A DNA stretch of 29,084 bases from Lachnospiraceae bacterium (lineage in GTDB: Bacteria > Bacillota > Clostridia > Lachnospirales > Lachnospiraceae), in assembly GCA_009774585.1 (NCBI GenBank), contig VSOA01000011.1, positions 1-29,084 on the forward strand. The letters are read 5' to 3'. Each line of letters starts with the position of its first letter. Positions within the stretch are counted from its first letter, which is position 1. Below, in pieces: positions 1-6,675 of the stretch. The notes beneath the pieces are model-generated. The model did not search any database and was not told where the DNA came from. It worked only from the letters and a program-made list of their open reading frames with translations. Both the position numbers and the translations under genes were made by a program.

Positions 1-745
1 ATATTTGTATAAGAGTCAGATATGATTTTATATCCAAACCTGATCTCTGTAATATTTCAGGTAATCTATCTTGTGTTTCCCTTTGTTGCGGTTTAAAGGG
101 TACATATATTAATACATCAAATGTTGACTTTCTATTATTTAATAACTGTCTGCAAAATATATCCCATTGTTCATCAAATTCTTTAATCTTCATTTCGTCC
201 ATAGTAAAATAGCGAAGCAATTCATTCAATGCCTGTGCCGACCATCCATTATATATTGATTGACTAGCAACTATATTAATATATAACTCCATGTCTTCCA
301 TATTTCTATCAATAATCGCCTGTTTCAATTCATTCAAAGCATTCCGCAGATAATCTTCATCAATCCTTTTTATGACATAATTCAAGCGATGTAATATACG
401 ATTTCTATAATGAACAGCATCCTTTTCCGATTCTCCACTTAGAGCATTTTGAAGCCTATTGAGAATCGCTTTGTTGTATTTCATTAATACTTTATCCTGA
501 TTTGAAATAAATAAAAGTTCTTCCCGGCACGCCTTTATGTTAGCATCTGTTGTGAACAGTCCTGATTGCGTCTTTTTTATTACCTCTGCCATTTCCTTCA
601 TAGCAGTTAATGACGTCATAATTTTGTACTGATATATGTCCAATGTTTTTCTATTCATTAATTCCTGCCATCTTTGATAAAATGGTACCGCTTCTTCTCT
701 TACACCACTATTGATCAGCATTTCATTGTTATTTCCACTTAACAT
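1..745 (-). CDS. Hypothetical helical protein, 3' end cut by the window edge
   Basis: An open frame reads from an ATG at 745 down through position 1 with no stop, giving at least 248 residues. The start is supported by a GGGAGG ribosome-binding site (751-756) five bases upstream. The protein begins MLSGNNNEMLINSG and is rich in charged, probably alpha-helical segments, with no signal peptide or membrane segment. Around residues 160-230 there is a run containing SIYNGWSAQALNELLRYF followed by a hydrophobic strand (FDVLIYVPF), which suggests a folded domain after a helical bundle. I do not recognise the family. It sits in the same AT-rich accessory-looking stretch as the recombinase-like gene at 976-1956, with a small transcript read in the opposite direction between them. 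Existence of the gene is well supported; no function can be given. Confidence 0.8.
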   Translation of the reverse strand, partial: MLSGNNNEMLINSGVREEAVPFYQRWQELMNRKTLDIYQYKIMTSLTAMKEMAEVIKKTQSGLFTTDANIKACREELLFISNQDKVLMKYNKAILNRLQNALSGESEKDAVHYRNRILHRLNYVIKRIDEDYLRNALNELKQAIIDRNMEDMELYINIVASQSIYNGWSAQALNELLRYFTMDEMKIKEFDEQWDIFCRQLLNNRKSTFDVLIYVPFKPQQRETQDRLPEILQRSGLDIKSYLTLIQI

Positions 746-790
746 CAGTACCTCCCATGCCTATTCACTTCCTATGCGTACAAATTTTAA

Positions 791-819
791 TTGACACGCC
801 TTTAAATTCCATGTATAAT
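791..819 (+). promoter_or_regulatory. Perfect SigA promoter for a small transcript
   Basis: TTGACA (791-796), a 17-base spacer and TATAAT (814-819) match both SigA consensus hexamers exactly. The expected start is near 826. Nothing on the plus strand downstream encodes a protein of normal size, so the likely product is the short RNA described at 826-934. Confidence 0.8.
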
Positions 820-825
820 TTCAAT

Positions 826-934
826 TAATAAAGACATAATCATTTATGGATAGAAGAGGTATTTTCTTTAGCGGTGAGGCATAGCCCCTGCGAAAAGAAT
901 TACCTCTTTAGATATTTTTCATCTAGTTTTTCTT
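826..934 (+). ncRNA. Candidate small RNA with long hairpin and terminator
   Basis: Downstream of a consensus promoter, arms AAGAGGTA (854-861) and TACCTCTT (901-908) close a long, partly interrupted hairpin that also pairs a CTTT/AAAG run and an inner GAGGC/GCCCC element. It is followed by a second small stem TAGAT/ATCTA (909-913 and 921-925) and a T-rich tract (926-934), the layout of an intrinsic terminator. The RNA would be about 110 bases. It also contains a 12-codon frame from ATG 846 (MDRRGIFFSGEA, stop UAG at 882-884); the same frame continues after that UAG to a second UAG at 909-911. I cannot assign it to a known RNA family. A leader or a tiny peptide gene are the alternatives. Confidence 0.55.
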
Positions 935-975
935 AAACAAATTATTTCTCCCTGTAACATTTACTTTATTTTCTC

Positions 976-1956
976 TTAAAATTCATAATATAACTCTGCC
1001 ATTACAATTTTATTATTTATAATCTTTTTGAGTTCATCATCCTCCGTCAAAAGGCACCCTTGAATCAGCTTATCACTTGCACCCGTTATTTTTTTTATAA
1101 CAGAATCACTTAAACCTGCCTTGAGAAGTTGTCCAATTCCATACTTGACAATACTTGTTACACTTGTCATCTCTATTAAAGTCCCTAAATAGTCAGGAAT
1201 CCCAGAAGAAGATGTTATCTCTCCCCATGGTTCTCCATTCCCATCTATGAAAAGCAAGTCATCATTGCTCTTTACTTTATTCTGAAAAACAAATTTCTGC
1301 ACCTGCTGTAACTGTCTTGACAATTTGGGCGGCAAACGAAGTTCAAAGCCATTTACTATAATAAAACCATAATATTCATCAAAATTCTCCCATTTGATTT
1401 TTCTCAATTCACGATATGTGATCCCATAAAGCATCATCATTTTTATTCCGATAGCCGCCATTGCTTTCTTAAGATCCGTAGCCCCTCCCCATTCCGTATC
1501 TTCAAGCTGTTCATTGGACCATGCCAAAAGCTCTTCGGCTTGCATAAATGTCAAAGGCTCCTGCTCAACTATGCCCGCCAGTAAATCACATTTCTCAATA
1601 TATGCCATCATTCGTTTCATATATGAATTTTCCCTCAGGCGGTTGAAAGAAATTGCATCATATAATTCAGGATTTGCAATATCTGTAGTCTTTCGGATGT
1701 AGTTAAAAAACAATCCTACCACGGTGGAATACCGTTTAGCCTTTGTCTTGCTCTTATATCGCTGTATATCTTCCACATTATAAATCAGGCTCTGTAATAT
1801 AAATTCAACATCTATACCCTTAAGTAGAATACGGAGTGGTTCTCCCGACAAAGAATTTCCCCAATGTATTTCCAAATATTCGGTAAAATTCATTACATCA
1901 CTTTTATAATCCGGATATTCTGTTATAAAGTCATCAATTATTTTTTGGTAATTCAT
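976..1956 (-). CDS. Tyrosine-recombinase-like protein with degenerate active site
   Basis: A 326-residue protein. The segment YGITYRELRKIKWENFD aligns with box I of phage-integrase-family recombinases (typically TGLRISELLxLKWEDID), but the catalytic Arg position holds Thr. The C-terminal part, YGIGQLLKAGLSDSVIKKITGAS, aligns with the HTFATxLLxAGxxxxxIxxLLGH box, but HxxR reads SxxK, the GH histidine is Ala, and the nucleophile Tyr position appears to be Cys. It is therefore probably a DNA-binding or structural relative that cannot recombine. The ATG at 1956 is chosen because AAAGGA lies eight bases upstream; an upstream TTG at 1974 has no such site. A perfect SigA promoter lies at 1986-2014. 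The gene is AT-rich, unlike the metabolic genes that follow, which hints at acquisition. The family assignment is by eye and moderate. Confidence 0.65.
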   Translation of the reverse strand: MNYQKIIDDFITEYPDYKSDVMNFTEYLEIHWGNSLSGEPLRILLKGIDVEFILQSLIYNVEDIQRYKSKTKAKRYSTVVGLFFNYIRKTTDIANPELYDAISFNRLRENSYMKRMMAYIEKCDLLAGIVEQEPLTFMQAEELLAWSNEQLEDTEWGGATDLKKAMAAIGIKMMMLYGITYRELRKIKWENFDEYYGFIIVNGFELRLPPKLSRQLQQVQKFVFQNKVKSNDDLLFIDGNGEPWGEITSSSGIPDYLGTLIEMTSVTSIVKYGIGQLLKAGLSDSVIKKITGASDKLIQGCLLTEDDELKKIINNKIVMAELYYEF

Positions 1957-1985
1957 ACAATTAGTCCTTTCCAATATTTTATATT

Positions 1986-2014
1986 ATTATACGTTTGTGC
2001 TTATTATATGTCAA
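1986..2014 (-). promoter_or_regulatory. SigA promoter of the recombinase-like gene
   Basis: Read on the minus strand: TTGACA (2014-2009), 17-base spacer, TATAAT (1991-1986). Both hexamers are exact. The expected start near 1979 leaves a leader of about 23 bases containing the AAAGGA ribosome-binding site in front of the ATG at 1956. Confidence 0.8.
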
Positions 2015-2026
2015 TTGCAATATATA

Positions 2027-2099
2027 ATCCGATAATATTTCGATTTCATATATTGTATACTTCGATTTTCTCTCATATTTTCTTATATGTATCCGATAA
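2027..2099. repeat. Nested pair of short direct repeats upstream of the recombinase-like gene
   Basis: ATCCGATAA occurs at 2027-2035 and 2091-2099, and TTCGATTT at 2039-2046 and 2061-2068, giving an A-B-B-A order. They lie 13 to 85 bases upstream of the -35 element of the promoter at 1986-2014. This could be a regulator or recombinase-fold protein binding array; chance in an AT-rich stretch is possible. Confidence 0.4.
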
Positions 2100-2114
2100 A
2101 ACATTGGATTATAA

Positions 2115-2153
2115 CTAATTAATAAAACGGAGAGCCACTCAAACTCTCCGTTT
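2115..2153 (-). terminator. Intrinsic terminator of spmA
   Basis: AAACGGAGAG (2125-2134) and CTCTCCGTTT (2144-2153) form a perfect 10-base-pair stem around a 9-base loop. Read on the minus strand, the stem is followed by TTTTATTAATT. The stop codon of spmA (2139-2141) lies in the loop, so the coding end is part of the terminator. Confidence 0.85.
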
Positions 2154-2801
2154 CCTATCCCTCACCTTACAATACACCACCGCCACTGCCGTACTCACAA
2201 ACGTCGCCACAATCGCCGGCGCAATGATTCCCGCCGGATTTACGCTTCCGTACTGCTGTCTGTAAGCAATCATATTCACGGGAATCAGTTGCAGGGAAGA
2301 AATATTCAATATCAAAAACGTACACATCTCATTACTGGCAATTCGCTCCCGTTTCCCTTTCTTCCCGCCCACAGTTTCCACACCGCCTTTAGCAGTCCCA
2401 TCCGCAGACACATACGCCGGATTTCCTCTTTCGCGCTCCAACTGTGCCAACTCCTCCATCGCCTTAAGCCCCGCCGGCGTACACGCCCAGCCAAGCCCCA
2501 GCACATTGGCAATCAGATTCGTAGAAATATACTCTCGCGCAGGATGTTCCTTGGGAATCCGCGGAAAAAGAAAACTGATAAAAGGCTGTATCCCTCTGGT
2601 CAGCTTGGCAATCAAGCCGGACTTTTGTGCGATCTCCATAAGCCCAACCCACAGTGCCATCACGCCAATCATCGTAATGCATAAAGACACTGCATCTCCG
2701 GCGGAATCCAGCGCTGCATTCGTAATATCTTCCATCCTGCCGGTAATTGCCCCGTATATGACCCCTGCCAATATCATAAACGCCCAAATATAATTTAACA
2801 T
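2139..2801 (-). CDS. spmA: Spore maturation protein A (SpmA, nucleoside-recognition/Gate family membrane protein)
   Basis: A 220-residue membrane protein beginning MLNYIWAFMILAGVIYGAITGRM, the typical SpmA opening. It has several hydrophobic segments and the conserved run FPRIPKEHPAREYISTNLIANVLGLGWACTPAGLKAMEEL. In B. subtilis, SpmA and SpmB are needed for dehydration of the spore core. Here it is slightly longer than usual because of a charged Gly/Lys-rich loop at about residues 130-155. The ATG at 2801 matches the family start, but no ribosome-binding site precedes it; a GTG lies two codons upstream (2807). The terminator of the maltose operon ends directly in front of the gene, so spmA probably has its own promoter or depends on read-through. 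No spmB follows: a strong terminator and unrelated genes come next. Confidence 0.88.
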   Translation of the reverse strand: MLNYIWAFMILAGVIYGAITGRMEDITNAALDSAGDAVSLCITMIGVMALWVGLMEIAQKSGLIAKLTRGIQPFISFLFPRIPKEHPAREYISTNLIANVLGLGWACTPAGLKAMEELAQLERERGNPAYVSADGTAKGGVETVGGKKGKRERIASNEMCTFLILNISSLQLIPVNMIAYRQQYGSVNPAGIIAPAIVATFVSTAVAVVYCKVRDRKRRV

Positions 2802-2808
2802 AACCACA

Positions 2809-2853
2809 CAAAAAGCCGCTGCTTCATATATGTAATATATTTTTACAGCGGCT
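2809..2853 (-). terminator. Intrinsic terminator of the maltodextrin operon
   Basis: AGCCGCTG (2814-2821) and CAGCGGCT (2846-2853) form an 8-base-pair stem with an AT-rich loop. On the minus strand the stem is followed by TTTTTGTG. It lies after the malG stop and ends about eight bases before the spmA start codon. Confidence 0.8.
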
Positions 2854-2942
2854 CCTATCCTTGCTAATTCTTGTTATTAACATATGTTGTTATCTCTGTG
2901 CTTATTCTGGCAATTTGCGCAATCTTATTTTATTGTTTCCGC

Positions 2943-3776
2943 CTACCCTTTCACTGCACCGGAAGTCATCCCGTTGACGAAGAATTTCATCAGACAGAAG
3001 TATAGAATAACGATTGGCACCGCAATGAACACCGATCCGGCTGCAAAACGGGAAAATTCCGTTTCTCCAAGATTCATCAAGCCCACCGCTACCGTATAGA
3101 GATCCTTTTCTTTCAGCAGCAGCTTCGGCAGGATAAAATCACTCCACGGAAAAACAAAACTGGTCAATGCCGTATACACAATAATTGGCAGCGACAACGG
3201 CAGATTGATCTTATAAAACACTTGAAAATTCGTTGCCCCGTCAATCCTCGCCGCCTCATCTATGGAGATTGGTATCGTATCAAAGAAACCCTTCTGTGTC
3301 AGATACCCCATCGGCGCGTTAGCGCTGTAGATTAGAATCAATCCCCACATTTTATTGATCAATCCAAATTGTGTCATAATAATATAGACCGCAATCATCC
3401 CCATAAAAGAAGGAAACATACCCAGCACCAATGTCGTCTTCATGATCATCTTTCTGCCGCCAAACTGAAATCTGGACATTGTATATGCCGTCAGGATGAC
3501 CAGAAAACTCCCAAGCAGGCAGCTCATCACGGCAATAAAAAGCGTGTTGCGAAACCACTGCGGATAGTTGTACATTTCCGTATCCGTAAACAGATTGCGG
3601 AAGGTATCCAGACTGTACTCCTGCGGAAAAAATCCCTTAAAGGAATAGATGGATCCTGACTTGCTGAAGGACGCAAGGATCAGCCACAGGCACGGAAACA
3701 GAAATATAAAGCAGACCGCAATCAAAATCAGATGTGTCAGCGCAGTGTCAATCATGCGCGCAGTTTTTCTTTTCAT
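2943..3776 (-). CDS. malG: Maltodextrin ABC transporter permease, MalG type
   Basis: A 277-residue inner-membrane permease with about six transmembrane helices, starting with a helix at roughly residues 12-36. The EAA loop that docks on the ATPase is clear at about residues 180-203 (EAARIDGATNFQVFYKINLP). With MalF it forms the channel through which the lipoprotein at 5179 delivers malto-oligosaccharides. Its ATG overlaps the malF stop as ATGA (3776-3773), indicating translational coupling; GGAGG lies ten bases upstream. Length and domain order fit MalG/GanQ-type permeases. It is the last gene of the operon and is followed by the terminator at 2809-2853. Substrate is inferred from the amylase in the operon. 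No ATPase gene is nearby, as is common for Firmicutes CUT1 transporters that share MsmX-like ATPases. Confidence 0.92.
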   Translation of the reverse strand: MKRKTARMIDTALTHLILIAVCFIFLFPCLWLILASFSKSGSIYSFKGFFPQEYSLDTFRNLFTDTEMYNYPQWFRNTLFIAVMSCLLGSFLVILTAYTMSRFQFGGRKMIMKTTLVLGMFPSFMGMIAVYIIMTQFGLINKMWGLILIYSANAPMGYLTQKGFFDTIPISIDEAARIDGATNFQVFYKINLPLSLPIIVYTALTSFVFPWSDFILPKLLLKEKDLYTVAVGLMNLGETEFSRFAAGSVFIAVPIVILYFCLMKFFVNGMTSGAVKG

Positions 3777-5098
3777 CGGAAAGTATCCTCCTCTCTGTAG
3801 GATGTGCTGTTCGTATAAATCAACAGGGAAATCAATGACGTAATAATGAAAATGACCAGACTGATTGTTGCGCCCACATTATAGTAATTATTATTGATTG
3901 ACAGGTTATACAGCCAGTTGATCAGAAGGTCGGTATCACTGGCAAGGAAATAACCGTCTATATACAGCCCGCCCCTCAGGAAGAAAAAGATACCGAAATT
4001 GTTAAAGTTCCCGATAAACTGTGAAATTAGAACCGGTGTCGTAGAAAACAGCACAAACGGCAGCGTAATGTGACGGAACTGTTGGAACGCGCTGGCGCCG
4101 TCAATTTTTGCCGACTCCATCTGACTGGCATCCCTATTAGAGAGAATGCCGGTAGCCAACAGCATAATGGAAGGTACGCTGATCCATGCATTGATTATAA
4201 ATCCGATGATTCTTGCCATCCACTTTGCATCAATATCCAGAAATCCCACTGCATGGTGCCCCATACCTGTAATAATCTGATTCACCGGTCCGCCATAAGA
4301 GAACATGAACTTAAAGCCGAGCAGCGTGATAAATCCCGGCACCGCATATGCGAGCATAGGAAATGCCCTCCAGAACGCCTTACCCTTAACGCAGTCTTTA
4401 TTCAAAAGGAGCGCCAATCCAAGCCCCGCAAAATAATTGACTGCCGTGGAGATTAACGCCCACATCAGGTTCCAGCCCAGAATTCTGATGAAAGTCGGCG
4501 CGAATTGCGACAGCGTCGCCACCTGCACAAAATTATCAATCCCCACCCAGTCTACCAGCTTGGGCGGAACTGTACTGCCTCCGTAATTGGTAAACGCGAT
4601 CAGAATCATAAAGACAATTGGCAAAATATTGAAAACGCATACCCCAAGAATCGGTAGTAGCAAAACCGTCTTATAAAATTTGCGGTCCAGAAACTGTTTA
4701 AGCTCCTCCCGGAATCCCATTGGTCGGCCGCCTCTTTCGCAGAGCTTCTGCGTCTCATAAGCATCCTTGATATTGGACAGATAGCAGTACGCCAAGAAAA
4801 GTACCGCGATGGCAGACAGGATTCCCATCAGCAGCATGACTACGGAATTATCCCCTTCGATGCCAAGCCATGTATCCGCCTCCTGCGTTCCCAGCGTAAA
4901 CAACCCCGCCAAATCCTTGAAGCCACGATGTACAAAGTAGATAACCGCCATCACCAACACGGCAAAATAGCACAGTCCTTTGCCAATCTGACCGTACAGC
5001 ATCTGCCCCAGCCCCATTACGCACATACTCAGCTTTACATTTCTGCCCGCCCTTTTTAGCACATCATGCACTGTATTTTTTCTATTGCCTCTTTTCAT
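3773..5098 (-). CDS. malF: Maltodextrin ABC transporter permease, MalF type
   Basis: A 441-residue permease. An N-terminal extension contains two extra transmembrane segments (about residues 38-57 and 84-108) before a cytoplasmic linker and the core permease helices. This resembles the longer MalF form and is larger than the roughly 290-residue GanP/UgpA type. The EAA loop reads ESAKIDGASAFQQFRHITLP. The conserved N-terminal segment with SMCVMGLGQMLYGQIGKGL is typical of Firmicutes MalF. The start at 5098 is preferred because GAGGA lies five bases upstream; an in-frame ATG at 5110 has GGAGGA twelve bases upstream, inside the loop of a small hairpin (5118-5132). It overlaps malG by four bases and follows malE by 80 bases. 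Confidence 0.92.
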   Translation of the reverse strand: MKRGNRKNTVHDVLKRAGRNVKLSMCVMGLGQMLYGQIGKGLCYFAVLVMAVIYFVHRGFKDLAGLFTLGTQEADTWLGIEGDNSVVMLLMGILSAIAVLFLAYCYLSNIKDAYETQKLCERGGRPMGFREELKQFLDRKFYKTVLLLPILGVCVFNILPIVFMILIAFTNYGGSTVPPKLVDWVGIDNFVQVATLSQFAPTFIRILGWNLMWALISTAVNYFAGLGLALLLNKDCVKGKAFWRAFPMLAYAVPGFITLLGFKFMFSYGGPVNQIITGMGHHAVGFLDIDAKWMARIIGFIINAWISVPSIMLLATGILSNRDASQMESAKIDGASAFQQFRHITLPFVLFSTTPVLISQFIGNFNNFGIFFFLRGGLYIDGYFLASDTDLLINWLYNLSINNNYYNVGATISLVIFIITSLISLLIYTNSTSYREEDTFR

Positions 5099-5117
5099 AC
5101 CATTCCTCATTTCTTAC

Positions 5118-5132
5118 CCACGTCCTCCGTGG
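5118..5132 (-). promoter_or_regulatory. Small malE–malF intercistronic hairpin carrying a GGAGGA loop
   Basis: CCACG (5118-5122) and CGTGG (5128-5132) form a five-base-pair stem; read on the minus strand the loop is GAGGA, the best ribosome-binding sequence in the gap. It could tune malF translation or protect the malE message. The stem is short and chance is possible. Confidence 0.3.
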
Positions 5133-5178
5133 CAAATATCACATCTTCAGATCCATCCTTGTCAGACTACCGACCACA

Positions 5179-6675
5179 CTACTGCCCACTTGCAAGCGTG
5201 TGGATTGCATCATAGATTTGTTGATCCACCGACTCCAGCCCTTCCTTGATCAAATCAATCGACGTATATTTTTTATCCGTTGTGCGAAAAGCATCCTTTG
5301 CCAAATCCTGAAAAAAGGTCTGCGCCGGTGTCCATACCTGCTCAATCTCTCTGATAGATGGCATAATCACAATATCGCCTTGATCCAGATTGCGGTATAT
5401 AATCTCGGAAATACCGCCTGCCGCCTGCGCCGCATCGCTGCGCGCCGGCACAATACCTAAGTACTCGTGTCTTTTCATGACCATCTCATAGTCCGTGGCA
5501 AATTCCACAAAAGCAAGACATGCATTGGGCGCCTTCGTATAAGCGCTGATTGCATAACCGTTGACGCCGCCCATCGTCTTTAAAGGAATCAATTCCGGAT
5601 TCTCCTCTGTCAGATCACCGCTGGCTGGTAATTTAGGCACCTGCGTGACCACCAGATTCTCTTCCGCTTTCTTCTCAGCCTCTTCCGCGCTTAAGCCTTC
5701 TTTCTCATACACATTGGTCAGTTCCCTCAAAAACAATGATGTGACATCCGGCGTTGTCATAGTGGCAAAATAAGTGCCATCTGCCAGCTTACTGTAAGCG
5801 CTCACCGTAACGGAATCGTCGATACAGTCCTCATTCATCAATTCTGCCTGCTGCAGGATTACATTGGCGCCTACAGCCGCATCCCCTGCCGCAAATCCGA
5901 TATCCGTCGCATCCGTATTATTATCTCCGAATACATACCCGCCATAGGAGAAGAGGAATCCGGATGAAAAGTAGACATCATACAGGGAACGCATATAACC
6001 GAATTTACCCTCGCCCCGGTCAACAATCTCCTTAGAATACCGATACATATCATTCCAGCTCTCCGCCATGTCCGGAATCTGGTTGCCATTCTTGTCCCAC
6101 TCAGTCTCCCAATTATCAGGAAGCATATCTTTCCTGTAGAAAAGCATGGATGACTGGATATTGACAGGCACTCCCATAATATATTCCGTACCGTCCACGT
6201 CCGCTCTGTAGGCATCCCATGCCGCCTGCGGAATCTTATCATAGCACGACATGCTTTGTGCCGGAATCGGATAAATGTGTTTCCCTTCCACATATTTCAT
6301 CAAGACGTCATTTGCCTGATAGAGCACATCCGGACCATACCCATAAGGACCATCGTCCGCCAGATTGCTATACTGATCCATATTAGCATCCACAGCCACG
6401 ATTTCGTACTCTGCATACTTCTCATTAAATGCGTCAATCAACTCTTGAAAATATCCCTCAGAGATTGCCGTATCGTTCTCCAGAACACGGATGGTCACGC
6501 CTCTCTCCAGTTCTCCGCTGTAGATTCCTTTCAGTTCTGCCGCATCCGCACCTGTTTCTTTTGCGTCGCCGTCCACCGTTTCCGGGGCGCTCTGCTCCGT
6601 TCCCGTCCCGCCGCATCCGGACAGCATTCCGACGATCAATATTCCCGCCAGCATTATACTTCCAATCTTTTTCAT
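5179..6675 (-). CDS. malE: Maltodextrin-binding lipoprotein (extracellular solute-binding protein, MalE type)
   Basis: A 498-residue solute-binding protein. It begins with a lipoprotein signal peptide, MKKIGSIMLAGILIVGMLSGC, with lipobox LSGC and the lipidated Cys at residue 21, followed by an acidic linker. The mature part has the family-1 binding-protein pattern: an early ITIRVLEND-like strand, the helix FQELIDAFNEKY, and a late segment NGYAISAYTKAPNACLAFVEFATDYE. It would be anchored outside the membrane and deliver malto-oligosaccharides to MalF/MalG. The ATG at 6675 overlaps the amylase stop as ATGA (6675-6672), so translation is probably coupled; an in-frame GTG lies at 6684. It is longer than the usual 390-430 residues. 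Sugar specificity is inferred from the amylase gene. Confidence 0.9.
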   Translation of the reverse strand: MKKIGSIMLAGILIVGMLSGCGGTGTEQSAPETVDGDAKETGADAAELKGIYSGELERGVTIRVLENDTAISEGYFQELIDAFNEKYAEYEIVAVDANMDQYSNLADDGPYGYGPDVLYQANDVLMKYVEGKHIYPIPAQSMSCYDKIPQAAWDAYRADVDGTEYIMGVPVNIQSSMLFYRKDMLPDNWETEWDKNGNQIPDMAESWNDMYRYSKEIVDRGEGKFGYMRSLYDVYFSSGFLFSYGGYVFGDNNTDATDIGFAAGDAAVGANVILQQAELMNEDCIDDSVTVSAYSKLADGTYFATMTTPDVTSLFLRELTNVYEKEGLSAEEAEKKAEENLVVTQVPKLPASGDLTEENPELIPLKTMGGVNGYAISAYTKAPNACLAFVEFATDYEMVMKRHEYLGIVPARSDAAQAAGGISEIIYRNLDQGDIVIMPSIREIEQVWTPAQTFFQDLAKDAFRTTDKKYTSIDLIKEGLESVDQQIYDAIHTLASGQ

